Positions 33,240 to 44,200 of a stretch of DNA of 64,000 nucleotides are shown piece after piece. The notes under the pieces were generated by a model. The model made no database searches and had not been told where the DNA came from. It was given only the letters and a program-made list of their open reading frames with translations. Position 1 is the stretch's first letter; each line of letters opens with the position of its first letter. The stretch is from UBA1731 sp964567665 (lineage in GTDB: Bacteria > Verrucomicrobiota > Kiritimatiellia > RFP12 > UBA1067): contig CAZMNN010000007.1 in NCBI GenBank assembly GCA_964567665.1, positions 1 through 64,000 of the forward strand. Reading direction: 5' to 3'. A program made the position numbers and the translations under genes.

Positions 33240-35894
33240 CTATCTGCGGACAAGTTCGTAGAGATACGTTGCCTGTCCTTCGTCCCGGTCAGTGGCGCAG
33301 ACGAACGAAAGCCGACCGCCGGAAACGGATGTCGGCACGGTGAACCGACGCGTTCCATCCGTGTCAAGCGCGTAGACAGTGATGGCTTCGGGGGCATCGA
33401 CGGATAGCGCAACCTTCGCTTTTGCGCGTGGCATGAGGTACGGCGGCTTGCCGGTTGCAACCATATGCATACCGTACAGGTCCGCGAACCTGTCACCGGT
33501 GTTGTAAAGGCTGGTGAGATGAGTGAGCAGAATGCGTCCCGATGAACGCAATTCGCGTCCGTCGAGCGAACTTGCCCAGAGCGCGGTGATTTCATTTCCG
33601 GCATCGACCTCAAGGATGCCGCCTTTCATCGTTCCGCTCTCCATGACGACACCGCAGGTCTTGGGCGTATTCACCGAAAACGCATTCCGCCCGTAGTCTA
33701 TCGACACACGGCCGTCACCTGTACGTGTGTCTTTTCCGATTCCGAGAGATTTTTCCACGTCAGAGGCGGACGGATTCACATCCGGATACTTGAATTGCGC
33801 GGACACTCCGTCAGGCGGCGTTCCGACCGCCGTGCCAAGCCGGGCGTACCAACCTGCCCAAGACCACTTCGCATCACGAAGGTTCACGGAGACATGGTCT
33901 GATTTGCCGATATCCACGGAAGTTGAATCCATTACAATTGCCGCCGACTTGTCCAACGGCTTCATGTCCCCGCGCAGGAAAAGGCACATGGCCGCACGCT
34001 CAGCGGCCTGCGCAAGCGGATCGCTCGCCCCCTCAAGCCTGTATATGGGAAAGTTTCCGGGATTGAGCGAACGGGTGTGATCGTGGCTCCACAGATAGCG
34101 CCACATTCCGTCCCAGTCCTGCAACGCCGCCGTCGCGCCAAGCACCACGCCGGCCCACGAACGGTAGAGGCTCGGAGCGCACCAGTTGAACTCCGTAATG
34201 ACGTAAGGCTTTCCCCATACCCTTGCCCACATCCAGTCCATCGAGCTCTCGCGCTCGGCAAACACCCTGCGGTTGCCAGTCATGAACGGAAGCTTGACTC
34301 CGTTCTGCCACTTGGCATTTTCCGGGAAACGCGGATGGTCGTAGTAGAAGTGCCAATCCACGTAGTCGAACAGTTCCGCCCTCGTCTCCTCCTGGCAAAA
34401 GTACGATCCTCCGCCGTTCATGTTCGTAAGCGGGATGTCCGATCCGACTTCGTCCTTGATGAAAGATCTCATTTCGCGGAAGAACGCATCTTCAAGGGCG
34501 CACAGGTTATCCTCGCCTTTCGAGTTTCGCCAGCCGCACGGCCCTTCGTTCACCACCGAAAGCAACATGAGCGTAGGCTCGTCGGCATATCTGTTCCCGG
34601 TATGCGGATTCACATGGCTGAGAAAGCCCTTGATGAGTTTTTTGAGACTTTCGCGGGCCTTTGCATTTGTCAGATAGAGATACTTCATCTCGTTTCCGGA
34701 AGCCTCGCCCGGCTTGTCGATTCCGAGCAGCCGGTACGGCATCCTGCGTCCGACGTGCATATCCACCGTAAGGTACATCCCGCGCTCGCGCAGAGCCGCC
34801 ACAAGATTGTCGATTCCCTCGAAGCGTTCCGGCACCGGCGTGGACGCATCGGGCGAACCGCACGTAAGCCCCATCCATCCGTTCTCGAAATTGTGGAAGC
34901 GCACCGCGTTGTAGCCCATCTTCACAAAACGCCCCACAAGCGTTCGAGCCTCTTCAAGGGTGTTTGTGCAGGCGTGGGAATGGAGGTTTATTCCGTAGAA
35001 TTTCTGTCTCACCCCAAGCAGACGCTTGAACTCAAAATGCGCACCCTTCACGCGAAGCCGTCCATGGCTTCCGCATGGGTCACGTGGCACGATTCCGGAG
35101 AAGTCGAGGGCGGAACCTTCCTTGATGTCCGCCCTGTATGCGAGCGGAACAAACCTGTCGCCGGCTGTTGCAGTCCATGGAGCGTTCACGTCGCGCAATC
35201 CGCCATCCGTGCGCATGGCAAATGCAATGCCGTACACCTTGCCGGCCGCGACTTCCCCGGTTGCCGCAATTATGCGAAGAGTACACACTGGGCCTGTGGA
35301 CGGAAAGAGGATGGAGAATGGCTGGACGGACGCAAAATCGAAAGCGATGAACCTCTTGCCGTCCTGCGATTCGAGTTTCAGCGTCTTTGCCTTGAAGTTC
35401 ATCTGCGGATGACCTTTCCCCAAAGCATCGGGAATCTGAACGGCTTTTCCGTCAACGACAATCCTGCCATTGCGGAATGCGTCGTCGTCAAGGCCTCCCT
35501 GCAACGCGAACGTGGCGACGCGCCCATTCTCCGTCGGCGCGAATGAACATTCGACCTTGGCCGATCCGTCAGGACATTCCTTGGCGCAGATCGATCCGTT
35601 TACCGTTCGGGGCAATCCGCTTTTGAGCGAAACGACGAACTCCTGTCGCATCCCGGAGGGGTGCGGAGGCGTAAATCTCGGAATGTCCTGCGCCGAAGAA
35701 CGTCCAACCTGTCGCCATCCGTCAGCATGAACAATCGGTTCGATGAAGAACGATGGAGACGACACGGAAAGGCGCAGGTCGTGGCGCCTGATGCCAAAAT
35801 CCGACACCTCTGCCGACATGGCGGAAAAGCCCGCGCATACGGCAAGCAAAATCAAGAAGCCAACATTGTTCCATAAAGCCGATGACTTTTTCAC
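33240..35894 (-). CDS. Secreted GH-A clan glycosidase (cellulase/GH5-like)
   Basis: An 884-residue protein with a GTG start at 35894, supported by GGAG eight bases upstream and a signal peptide (1-27). The N-terminal 280 residues are beta-rich; the TIM barrel begins with KFYGINLHSHACTN near 298. MLLSVVNEG carries the probable acid/base Glu450 and PYVITEFNW the nucleophile Glu568, about 118 residues apart as expected for retaining GH-A enzymes. Residues 600-884 form C-terminal beta domains. The substrate is likely a beta-linked plant or host glycan. It follows the sugar-isomerase gene by 32 bases and may be cotranscribed. Confidence 0.75.
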   Translation of the reverse strand: MKKSSALWNNVGFLILLAVCAGFSAMSAEVSDFGIRRHDLRLSVSSPSFFIEPIVHADGWRQVGRSSAQDIPRFTPPHPSGMRQEFVVSLKSGLPRTVNGSICAKECPDGSAKVECSFAPTENGRVATFALQGGLDDDAFRNGRIVVDGKAVQIPDALGKGHPQMNFKAKTLKLESQDGKRFIAFDFASVQPFSILFPSTGPVCTLRIIAATGEVAAGKVYGIAFAMRTDGGLRDVNAPWTATAGDRFVPLAYRADIKEGSALDFSGIVPRDPCGSHGRLRVKGAHFEFKRLLGVRQKFYGINLHSHACTNTLEEARTLVGRFVKMGYNAVRFHNFENGWMGLTCGSPDASTPVPERFEGIDNLVAALRERGMYLTVDMHVGRRMPYRLLGIDKPGEASGNEMKYLYLTNAKARESLKKLIKGFLSHVNPHTGNRYADEPTLMLLSVVNEGPCGWRNSKGEDNLCALEDAFFREMRSFIKDEVGSDIPLTNMNGGGSYFCQEETRAELFDYVDWHFYYDHPRFPENAKWQNGVKLPFMTGNRRVFAERESSMDWMWARVWGKPYVITEFNWCAPSLYRSWAGVVLGATAALQDWDGMWRYLWSHDHTRSLNPGNFPIYRLEGASDPLAQAAERAAMCLFLRGDMKPLDKSAAIVMDSTSVDIGKSDHVSVNLRDAKWSWAGWYARLGTAVGTPPDGVSAQFKYPDVNPSASDVEKSLGIGKDTRTGDGRVSIDYGRNAFSVNTPKTCGVVMESGTMKGGILEVDAGNEITALWASSLDGRELRSSGRILLTHLTSLYNTGDRFADLYGMHMVATGKPPYLMPRAKAKVALSVDAPEAITVYALDTDGTRRFTVPTSVSGGRLSFVCATDRDEGQATYLYELVRR

Positions 35895-35926
35895 AATCGA
35901 AACTCCATGTTATCGAGGTTGAGGCA

Positions 35927-36865
35927 TCATGCGAGCACGGACTTGAACGCATCCATCTCCGATTTTACCGACTTTCGGAGGTCGGACTTGTCGAAATCGT
36001 ATTCGAAATGCACAATGTACAGCGGATCCACGCCGTTCGCCTCGACAAGCCGCCGCACCTCTTTCCACGGAACGATGCCTTCACACGCCGCAACCATGGA
36101 CTTCCTCATCATCTTGCTGTTCTTCGGCGCAAGCGCATAGTGGAAATCCTTCAGGTCGATGGATGCAATCCATGGGGCGACAAGGTTGAATCCATGCGTC
36201 CACGAAAGGTTCGTCTCGAAAAGCGCGTGCATCGGGTCATATTCCAGCCCGATGCACTTCGGGTCAAGGTCGCGGATGCACTCATGGACATCCCACACGA
36301 CACCGCCGAAAAGCGTAGGGCCCCAGCTCGAATGGTTCTGGTATGTCGCCTTCACGCCACACCGTTCGCCAAGTTTCGCAAGCGAGGCGAACCCTCGCCT
36401 GATGCGCTCAAGCGACTGCCTGAACGTCTCTCGCTTGATGTCGTAGAAGTAGTAGCCAGACCTGAACATCTCGACGCCACAGTCCGCCGCCGTCTTTGCG
36501 ATTCGCTCCGAAACCGGGTCGTTCCCATCGGTAATCGCGGTGCAGATCGACCGGCATTTCAGTCCGCGTGACTTGGCGATATTCACGAGGCGAGGCAGAT
36601 CAGTCTCCACGCGATCCGGCTCCACATGACCTTTTGGACGCACCGTCCACTGCACACCATCCGCACCGGACGAAGCGAGGAGGTCGCAGAACGCCTCCGG
36701 CGATGCCGTGACCGGCGGCTGGAACATCTTCGAGAATACGTGAAAGCTTGGCTTTAGCGCCAAACTGCCGCCGGATCCGGCGACCGGTCGCACATCGCCG
36801 TCTTTTGTGGCGCATCCCGAAAGAACCGCCGCAGAAGCCCCCAACAGAAAATCCCTTCGATTCAT
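35927..36865 (-). CDS. Exported sugar phosphate isomerase/epimerase-like protein
   Basis: A 312-residue xylose-isomerase-like TIM barrel (AP endonuclease 2 family). The start at 36865 has AGGGGG upstream and gives NRRDFLLGASAAVLSGCA, a twin-arginine signal with a lipobox cysteine. The barrel has GLEYDPMHAL near residue 215, SIDLKDFHYA and HFEYDF, which supply the Glu/Asp/His metal ligands of the family. Such exported isomerase-like proteins are frequent partners of Gfo/Idh proteins in PVC and Bacteroidetes glycan loci. The exact sugar is unknown. Confidence 0.78.
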   Translation of the reverse strand: MNRRDFLLGASAAVLSGCATKDGDVRPVAGSGGSLALKPSFHVFSKMFQPPVTASPEAFCDLLASSGADGVQWTVRPKGHVEPDRVETDLPRLVNIAKSRGLKCRSICTAITDGNDPVSERIAKTAADCGVEMFRSGYYFYDIKRETFRQSLERIRRGFASLAKLGERCGVKATYQNHSSWGPTLFGGVVWDVHECIRDLDPKCIGLEYDPMHALFETNLSWTHGFNLVAPWIASIDLKDFHYALAPKNSKMMRKSMVAACEGIVPWKEVRRLVEANGVDPLYIVHFEYDFDKSDLRKSVKSEMDAFKSVLA

Positions 36866-36960
36866 GGCATCATCCCCCTTTTGCCGCCTCACAGTCTCGG
36901 GCCGTAGACCTGCTTTTCGTAGAGTTGCGGACGTCTCTCGTCTACATAAAGTCCATGTCG

Positions 36961-37000
36961 CAAACAGAAGGGTGCGGCCCGAATTCGACAGACCGCACCC
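36961..37000 (-). terminator. Rho-independent-type terminator after the Gfo/Idh gene
   Basis: Minus strand: 8-bp stem GGGTGCGG/CCGCACCC (36993-37000 with 36970-36977), 15-base loop, followed by TTCTGTTTG. It begins 18 bases after the Gfo/Idh stop; the loop is long and the U-tract interrupted, so termination may be partial. Confidence 0.6.
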
Positions 37001-37017
37001 GACTGTTCACGCCCGCA

Positions 37018-38451
37018 TCATCCGAGCCTGTACCCTTCGCGGTAGGAGTAGTGAAGCATTGTGTTCGCCTCGTCGCAGTTCGTGAAGCGCTCGCGCTCGC
37101 CATCCCACTCAAGACGCTTTCCGAGCTTATGGGCGATGTTGGCGAGATGCGCAAAGCACGTCGAGCGGTGTCCCTCTTCAAGCGAACACAGCACGTTGGG
37201 GTTGCGGTCAAGGCAGCGGTCAATGAAGTCGTTGATCACGTTGCTCGTGCAGCTTGCCGCCGAACCGTCGTCAAGGAGCGCCTCCTTGTGTTCATACCGC
37301 ACAGGCTTGAACTTGTTGACGGGATCGTTCGCAAATTCGCGGTAGCCGACGGGTTTGATCTCCCAGGCACTCTGCGAAGCGAGTATCTGCGCATCGCCGG
37401 AGGAAAGCTCAAGCTCTCCCTTGACCGAACCGGACTGCACGGGGCGGGCGAACGTACCTTCGAAGATGTTGAACTCAAGCATCTTGCCGCTTGAGAACTC
37501 GAAGACGGATGTCATCGTGTCAGGAATCTCCGAATCGGAGTCCGGAGTGCAGTACTTGCCGCCGACGGCAGTGATGGCGCACGGAGCGGACTCTCCCATC
37601 ATCCAGCGCATCGCGTCGAGATAGTGAACGCCCCAGTTGCCCATCTGGGACGAGAAGTCCGTGTGCCAGCGGAAGAAATATGGTGCTGTAGTGTACTTGT
37701 ACGGACGGTATGCGCGGGGACCGAGCCAGGCATCCCAGTCAAAGCCCTTCGGCGGCTCACTCGCCGGACACTTCCCGATTCCGTTCGGGAAGATGTTGCT
37801 CACACGCGCCGCACGGCCGAGCCGCACCGTTCCGTACTTTCCGGAATCAAGCTCCTTCTTGAGCTTCTGGTACGGAACGCAGCCGCGACGGTTTAGGCCG
37901 ACGGCGACGACCTGATCGGAGGATTTCTGGGCGTTGACCATCGCACGGCCTTCGGCCACGGTTGCGGTCAGCGGCTTTTCGCAGTAGACGTCCTTGCCGG
38001 CCTTGACTGCATCGATCGTCATGATGGCGTGCCAATGGTCAGGCGTCGCAATGCACACCGCATCAACGTTCTTGTCCGCAAGAAGAGCCTTGTAGTCCTT
38101 GTAGAGCTTGCACGTGCCATCCTTCACCCGCTGGGCTATGACAGCCTCCTGATTCTTGAGCGATCCATCCTTCTTGTGGAAGCTCGGAACACGCCCTCTG
38201 AGTCCCCATTCGAAGAACTTCGGATCAAACGCCGATTCGTCGCGCTTGAGATAAGGCTCGTAGATGTCGCACAGAGCCGTAACCTCGACCTTGGGATTCA
38301 TCATGAATATGTGCAGCAGCTGGGTTCCCCGGTTGCCCACGCCGATAAAGCCCATGCGCACCTTCTCCTTTGAGCCGGACATGACTATGTTCGGCATGGC
38401 GGCGACTGCGGCGGCAAACGCACCGGTATTTATGAACTCACGTCTCTTCAT
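37018..38451 (-). CDS. Exported Gfo/Idh/MocA-family oxidoreductase
   Basis: A 477-residue NAD(P)-dependent oxidoreductase. The start at 38451 has AAAAGGTG upstream and yields KRREFINTGAFAAAVAAMP, a Tat-type signal. The Rossmann motif is MGFIGVGNRGTQLL, followed by DAVCIATPDHWHAIM, the conserved CEKPLTATVAEG (EKP lysine) and WGVHYLDAMRWM in the substrate domain. Members in this context often act on carbohydrates during exoglycan breakdown, with the NAD cofactor bound tightly in the periplasm. It is likely transcribed alone or with partial read-through past the terminator into the isomerase gene. Confidence 0.88.
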   Translation of the reverse strand: MKRREFINTGAFAAAVAAMPNIVMSGSKEKVRMGFIGVGNRGTQLLHIFMMNPKVEVTALCDIYEPYLKRDESAFDPKFFEWGLRGRVPSFHKKDGSLKNQEAVIAQRVKDGTCKLYKDYKALLADKNVDAVCIATPDHWHAIMTIDAVKAGKDVYCEKPLTATVAEGRAMVNAQKSSDQVVAVGLNRRGCVPYQKLKKELDSGKYGTVRLGRAARVSNIFPNGIGKCPASEPPKGFDWDAWLGPRAYRPYKYTTAPYFFRWHTDFSSQMGNWGVHYLDAMRWMMGESAPCAITAVGGKYCTPDSDSEIPDTMTSVFEFSSGKMLEFNIFEGTFARPVQSGSVKGELELSSGDAQILASQSAWEIKPVGYREFANDPVNKFKPVRYEHKEALLDDGSAASCTSNVINDFIDRCLDRNPNVLCSLEEGHRSTCFAHLANIAHKLGKRLEWDGERERFTNCDEANTMLHYSYREGYRLG

Positions 38452-38532
38452 CGTATTACACCTTTTATTTATGTGGAAATCACACAGCGACGACCATTCC
38501 GCCGCCATTGAACAACTGATGAACTGCAAGAT

Positions 38533-38538
38533 ATCATA
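38533..38538 (-). promoter_or_regulatory. Weak candidate -10 of the Gfo/Idh gene
   Basis: TATGAT about 82 bases upstream of the start codon, without a recognisable -35 or TG extension. Confidence 0.25.
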
Positions 38539-38634
38539 AACGTGGCTGAAAAGCAACGGATTCACCTATAATGGCAATATCCGATGGGGTGGCAAAGTGG
38601 CATGGCATACCGGATCAGCTCAAACCACCGGCTA

Positions 38635-41178
38635 TCACCTGTCGAGAAGGCTGCGTATGAAATCAGGAATGTACTGCTTCGCCTTGAGTGTGATGCGGAT
38701 TCTGTCGCCCTTCTTCACCCTGAACGGCGGCGAAATGAGATGGTTTGCGTTGTTCGCCATGGCCACATGGCATCCGCTCACCGCCTCATCGCTTCTTTGC
38801 ACACCATGCGGCGTACCGAACTCCCCTATCGCCGACGGCTTCTCCTCCTTCTGCCACCACCATCCTTTGCCGCCATCCTCAAACGTTCCGTCAATTTCCG
38901 GATGACCTTCGATGCACACGTCGTCGTACATGGTCTTGTAGCCCATTCCGCCTACCAGGCCGAGCTTATAGTCTCCGTCCATCTGGGCAACCGTCTCAAA
39001 CGTGTATTCGCGCCATTTCGGGGTTGCCGTGGACAGCCGCTCCCAGCGGGAACCGCCCTTGGGCGGCATGACCGATATGATCACTTCGCCCTGATCGAAC
39101 TCCGTGCGTATGGGGCGCGGACGCGACATTCCATCGCCATGCCTCACGGCCGGCGAGAACCGCCACGGTGAATCGTACAGTCCCATCTCCGCGAACCGCG
39201 TTCCGCCCAGAAGCACCTTGCGGGCCGTGGCGTCCGGCTTCAGTTCCCAGTCGAAGCCCTCGTAGTCGATGAATCCCGGATCGCCGGGAAGTTCAAGGTT
39301 GTCTTTCAGAAGATGCGTCGGCATCACCTTCTCCCTGTTGCCTACGGCAAGCCCAGTTGTTGCGCACATCACGTTGTTCGTGCACAGGTACCAGTAGGCG
39401 TTGTGCGCATCGACCTTGTTCGTCATCGCAAGAATGTCGAGAAGACGCGGATAACGCCTGCGCCAAAGTTCAGTCCTGTAGAGTTCCTGCCCGGCAAGAA
39501 GCTTCTTGTAGAGGAAACTTTTCTCGCCCTGCAGCGCGGCGGCCTTTGCAAAGGAATCTGCGCCGAGAGAGGAAAGGTTTATGCCGCGCTGGCAATTTAC
39601 GACAAGGTTCTCAACTACGATGTTGTCGTTCCCGCCGGACATGTATATGCCCTGCGATGCGCGGTTTATGATGTTTCCGCGTATAGTCACGCCGGACGTC
39701 CATCCGTCCATATATATGCCCTGCACATGGCTTGAGAGTGGTTGCTTGCCCGCCATGAATATGCAGTTGTACTCGCATACAGAGCCTCGCTTCGACCAAT
39801 CGTAGGAGCTGCAGTAGATCATCCCCGCGTCATCATTGTACTGTACGCCATCATGCAGGATGTTGAATCCGCAGTAGTGGTCGTTGCCGTAGAATGCTAT
39901 GCCCTGATGCGCAAAGTGGTGTATCAGGTTGTGCTCTGCGCGGTTGCCCACGCCCGAAAGGCTAATGGCGGGCTGAGCGATCGGCGAGACCACGCCATAA
40001 TGGTGGATGTGGCAGTTCTCCACGACGTTGCTCGCGGCTGTTAGCGTCCTCTGGTCTCCGCCGTTGAGGGATACGCCGCCCTTGCCGAGATCGTAGAAGT
40101 CGCATCCGTGTATCACCGAATTGCGGCTTGCGCTCCCTATCACGACGGCAACATCGCCGATGCCGCGAAACAGCGATGCGCGGACTGTGACGCGGGTCGC
40201 ATTGTGAAAGCGAATCGCGTGTATGCGCGAATGTTCGAAGACCAGATCCTGGAATGTGATGTCGTGTATCGCAGGCCAGCTCGTAAGAAGATGGGGAGTG
40301 AGCGACACGTCCACCGCATTGCTTCCGGCCTGCCTCACGTATATCATGCGAGCCTCGCGGTCTACCGCCCAGTCGCCGCGCTCCCTGATCGCGGAGAAGG
40401 CATTGAACACGTTGTACGGCATGTTCGGCAGGAAGCCATAAGGGTTCTGGTTTGTGTCCACGCACATTACCTTCTCGACCGGATCGACCTTCAGCACGGG
40501 AGACGTGGTGGCGCACCACTCGAAGCGCCACATCCCGAACGCCCACAGGTCAGGCTCCTTTGCCCAATCCCCAATGGGTGCCTCGCCATCAACATGGAAG
40601 TCTCCGCCGAAACTCGCGTACCAGTTCTCGCCCCACTCGTTGTAGCTGTCCCTGATTGGAGTGACCGGAAGCCCGGTATGGGCATACTCATCCCTTGGCC
40701 AGGTCGCGACCTTGCAGCGTTCACCGCCAATATGCACCTGCACCGGCGCTTCAGTGAGTTTTCCCTGAAGCCATCCGTTGCGCCATCCGGGGATTGGTTC
40801 GCTTCCGCCTATGCGATACGCCCTTGTCTCTGCGCGGGATTCAGGCGGAATCAGCGACGCAGGCGGCACGTTCCAGTCGATCTCGACCGGCGTCACCTCA
40901 ACTGCACCGGAAATGATAGCCTTTCCTCTGTTCGCCGCCCGCCACACAACCGGAATCCCGTTTGTTCCGCAGTCGATGTCCGTGAAGCAGAGAGGCTTGT
41001 CCAGACGGTACACGCCGTCGGCCAGCACCACCTCCACACCACCGAGGCGCGTCTTCGCCGCGTCCTTTCTCATGAGGGCGCGGATCTCGTCCTGCGCCTT
41101 TTCAAGAGCGCCGGGACCGGGTGTCACGTTGATGACGGTCGCCGCCGCCAGAAATGCCGCAATGCAGTTAAATGCCAT
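38635..41178 (-). CDS. Secreted right-handed parallel beta-helix protein (polysaccharide lyase/hydrolase-like)
   Basis: An 847-residue protein with a short signal peptide and an opening INVTPGPGALEKAQDEIRAL typical of pectin-lyase-fold proteins with a DUF1565-like start. Residues 300-560 contain regular beta-helix turns, with many strands marked by repeated N and I ladder positions, for example GIYMDGWTSGVTIRGNIIN and NRASQGIYMSGGNDNIVVENL. The C-terminal 130 residues form a CBM-like sandwich. Such proteins are usually polysaccharide lyases or glycosidases; the active site was not recognised. It starts 33 bases after the passenger stop and is probably cotranscribed with it. Confidence 0.75.
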   Translation of the reverse strand: MAFNCIAAFLAAATVINVTPGPGALEKAQDEIRALMRKDAAKTRLGGVEVVLADGVYRLDKPLCFTDIDCGTNGIPVVWRAANRGKAIISGAVEVTPVEIDWNVPPASLIPPESRAETRAYRIGGSEPIPGWRNGWLQGKLTEAPVQVHIGGERCKVATWPRDEYAHTGLPVTPIRDSYNEWGENWYASFGGDFHVDGEAPIGDWAKEPDLWAFGMWRFEWCATTSPVLKVDPVEKVMCVDTNQNPYGFLPNMPYNVFNAFSAIRERGDWAVDREARMIYVRQAGSNAVDVSLTPHLLTSWPAIHDITFQDLVFEHSRIHAIRFHNATRVTVRASLFRGIGDVAVVIGSASRNSVIHGCDFYDLGKGGVSLNGGDQRTLTAASNVVENCHIHHYGVVSPIAQPAISLSGVGNRAEHNLIHHFAHQGIAFYGNDHYCGFNILHDGVQYNDDAGMIYCSSYDWSKRGSVCEYNCIFMAGKQPLSSHVQGIYMDGWTSGVTIRGNIINRASQGIYMSGGNDNIVVENLVVNCQRGINLSSLGADSFAKAAALQGEKSFLYKKLLAGQELYRTELWRRRYPRLLDILAMTNKVDAHNAYWYLCTNNVMCATTGLAVGNREKVMPTHLLKDNLELPGDPGFIDYEGFDWELKPDATARKVLLGGTRFAEMGLYDSPWRFSPAVRHGDGMSRPRPIRTEFDQGEVIISVMPPKGGSRWERLSTATPKWREYTFETVAQMDGDYKLGLVGGMGYKTMYDDVCIEGHPEIDGTFEDGGKGWWWQKEEKPSAIGEFGTPHGVQRSDEAVSGCHVAMANNANHLISPPFRVKKGDRIRITLKAKQYIPDFIRSLLDR

Positions 41179-41211
41179 GATGAATCTCCTCGCATCCTCT
41201 CCGTATAGGCA

Positions 41212-44200
41212 TCAGTGAACAACAAAGATGAAACCGGGGCGGCGACGCACCTGAAGCGCAACGCCGCCATCATCAGTATCGACTATCCGCGACATTCCGT
41301 CCTTATGCGCAAACGCAAAGTCGCCGGAAATGGTCTGCCCGGCTGGGACGGCCAGCACTGTCATCCACGTACGACGCGCCTCTGCGGCAAGTGCGCCGCC
41401 GATCTCGATTGAGACCCCAGAAAGGTCAAGTCCGCCGGCAGTCGATATCGGCGCGGACGCATCAGCAAGGCGCAGCGTTGTGCCGCTTGCGAACGCAAGC
41501 GACCCGAAAGGCTGCGCATGGGCAAGGGCAAGACATCCCGCCTCCACGCGGACGTCGCCAACCTGATTGCCGGTCGAACTTAGCGTAAGCGTACCGGAAC
41601 CGGCCTTGACAAGCGTATCGGCGACAACGGGCGACCCAATCTCAACCGAATGTCCATAGCCTGTTTCGGAATCCTCGGTGTTAACCGTAAGCGTTTCGCC
41701 TGACGGAACCGAAACAGTTCCGAGTGCATACGACCAATCTGTCCTTGCCGCCCATATCGGCGACCCTGAAAGCTCTATCGGATGCCCCGCGGTGAACGCA
41801 TTGACCGCAAACGTCACGCCGTCAAATGCAACAGGATAGTCTGCCGTCGCTTTTGATCCTGTATCGGCAAGGAACACTTCGCCATCGCCTTTGAAGGACA
41901 CCTTCTCAAATCCGCCAAGAGGCGCTCGGCAGTCGAACCTGCCGTATTTCTTAACCCATATCGGTTTGCGCTCGTCCTCATACCCCCAGAACGCATCCCC
42001 GTCGCCGTCATGAACGGTGAAGGTTGCATTGGAATGCACCGATATCTCCACATCGCCGCCGCTCTGCAACGACGTCTGCCGCGTGACTGCGACACTGCCG
42101 CCGGGAATCACCGAAAGGCGTGTGCGCTTTGCCGGCAAGACCGAACCCTGAACCTCAAAGGCCACGTTCTCTACCATTGCCGCTCCGCCGATACGCACAT
42201 CGCCCTTCATAACCAAAACGTCACCGGGGTAAAACTCCTTCATGAAAGCCACGTAACCGCGTGAACTCTGATTCACCATGAAACTGCGGTCTTCCGTGAT
42301 TGAGGCGGATAGGCTGACAGGAACGTCAAACACGATTGGATTGTCCGAAGTGTTTACGACAGCCGCCCTGACATCCCAGACATCTGGCGAGACTGATGTG
42401 CGGTCGTTCGATCCGAATTCGATTGACCCCTCTCCGACGAATGCGACAGGTGCCGTGGGTCTGAATACGCATATCTGGTACGCCTTTACGGCCTCGTCTA
42501 CGGTGATGCGCGTGTTGGTGTATCCGCCATCGAAAAGCATCGACTGTTCAAGCGGATTCGCCGCCTTCACCTTGCCGCTGTCGATAAGCCAGTTAACGTC
42601 GTTCGACCAGTTGCCGTCCACCGTTCCGCGCCATTTCGACAGATTGACGTGCGAAAGCGAATGTGACGCCCTCTGCGATGCACCCTTGCGCCAAACCACT
42701 GGCTGCCCATTGATCCATTCAAAGTTCCATTCGTCTGCCGCACCGTTGGTCTCAAGCGTGACCGACGGACGGGAATCATCGGTTCGGAAATCGTTCACGT
42801 GACGCGGCCCGGTCATCAATGGCGAAGTCGGGAAGTCGGAGTTGTTCATGTCCGGAGTTGAGATTGTCAGTCTGTTTGACGAATCCATCTCAACTTCATT
42901 CGCGTCTATGTGCGCATATATCGCAGCAACCGTCTTCAGTCCGGCGCCTGTCCCGAGAACGAGCCGTTCGACCTGGAACGGATAGTCACGGCTGTTCCAC
43001 GCCCAGTTTTTCATCTCAAGCTCTCCGCCACCGGACATGGAAACACGCGCAAGTTGATTAGAGAAGCCTGTCTGCACATTGCGTCTGTTGCCGATGTAGT
43101 TCGAGAAGAAGAGCATCGCATTCCCCTTGCCGTCGAAATCGGCGACAGCCCCGGCATCAAAGAGGGGGTTGCCGATCTGGATGTTCACCGGGCCGCCGTC
43201 GCTTGCGGTGGTGGATGCGAAAACACCCTTGCGGAAACGCCAATAGCAGTCAACGTTGCTCAACGCCATCACTTTAAGTGTTCCGCCTGACGTTGCGGAG
43301 CTGAATCGCACGGCATTCCGAGAATCGATGTGCATGTACTGGTTGAGATCCGCAGCGGCGATTGGAGCGGATGCGTTTTTGTTCGCCACCTTTATTTCGC
43401 GAATGTTTACGGCGACATCCTTTGCGTCACCTGAGAAGCGGAGACTGTAGACATTCAGCAGATCGCCGGAAATCGCAATGTTGTCGTTCGTGAGACACAA
43501 AGTCAACTTAGGTGCTATGATCCTCCCGAACGAATACGCACCGGATTCTGATATCGGATGCCAGTCCTGCGCATTGACCGCGTTGGTGTGGACGAGTTCG
43601 GACACCGCAAGAATGTCTGGTGCGTCCGGCAGCGTGTCGCGCCCGTTGAACACGATGCGATCTCCACCGGATATGTCCATGGAAAGCCCAGCACTGTTCA
43701 GGAGATTCGTGAAGAATTTGCCGTGCGGAGCGAACGTACGATCCCACACTCCACCAGACATCGTGAACGTTCCAACGTAGAAAGCGCATTTAACGTCAAG
43801 AAGCCCAGACTTCAGATTCACAAACCCAACAGGTTCTGATGCGCCGTTCCATCCGTTCTGCAGACAGATGCTGCGATTTCCGTCGCCGTCGCACGTCACC
43901 GCGCCGCCGTCGATCACGAGACGCCCCGGCGCAGTCTTTATGTAGTGCGTGTAAGGGGTGTATGCGCCGCGCCGGACAATCAACGTGCCGCCTTCGCAGT
44001 ACTGTACGCTGGTTGCGCTCACATAGATATCAGGACCATCCATTTCAAGCGTACTGTAGATGCCGATCTGCATTGTGGTGCCGCCATTGTTGTTTTCTGG
44101 CGTCAGCACGAGCCGCCCTGAACCTTTCAGCGTAACTGTGATTGGAGATGAAGCCGATTTCGACGGCAGACTGAGGCTTGCGATTTCATGTTCGCCGTCA

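Noticed and set aside
34077..35546. Plus-strand frame of 489 codons opposite the GH5-like gene
   Set aside because: The opposite strand encodes both catalytic glutamates in the right context; this frame has no protein-like pattern.
38571..38576. Plus-strand TATAAT near 38571
   Set aside because: No plus-strand gene follows and no -35 is present.
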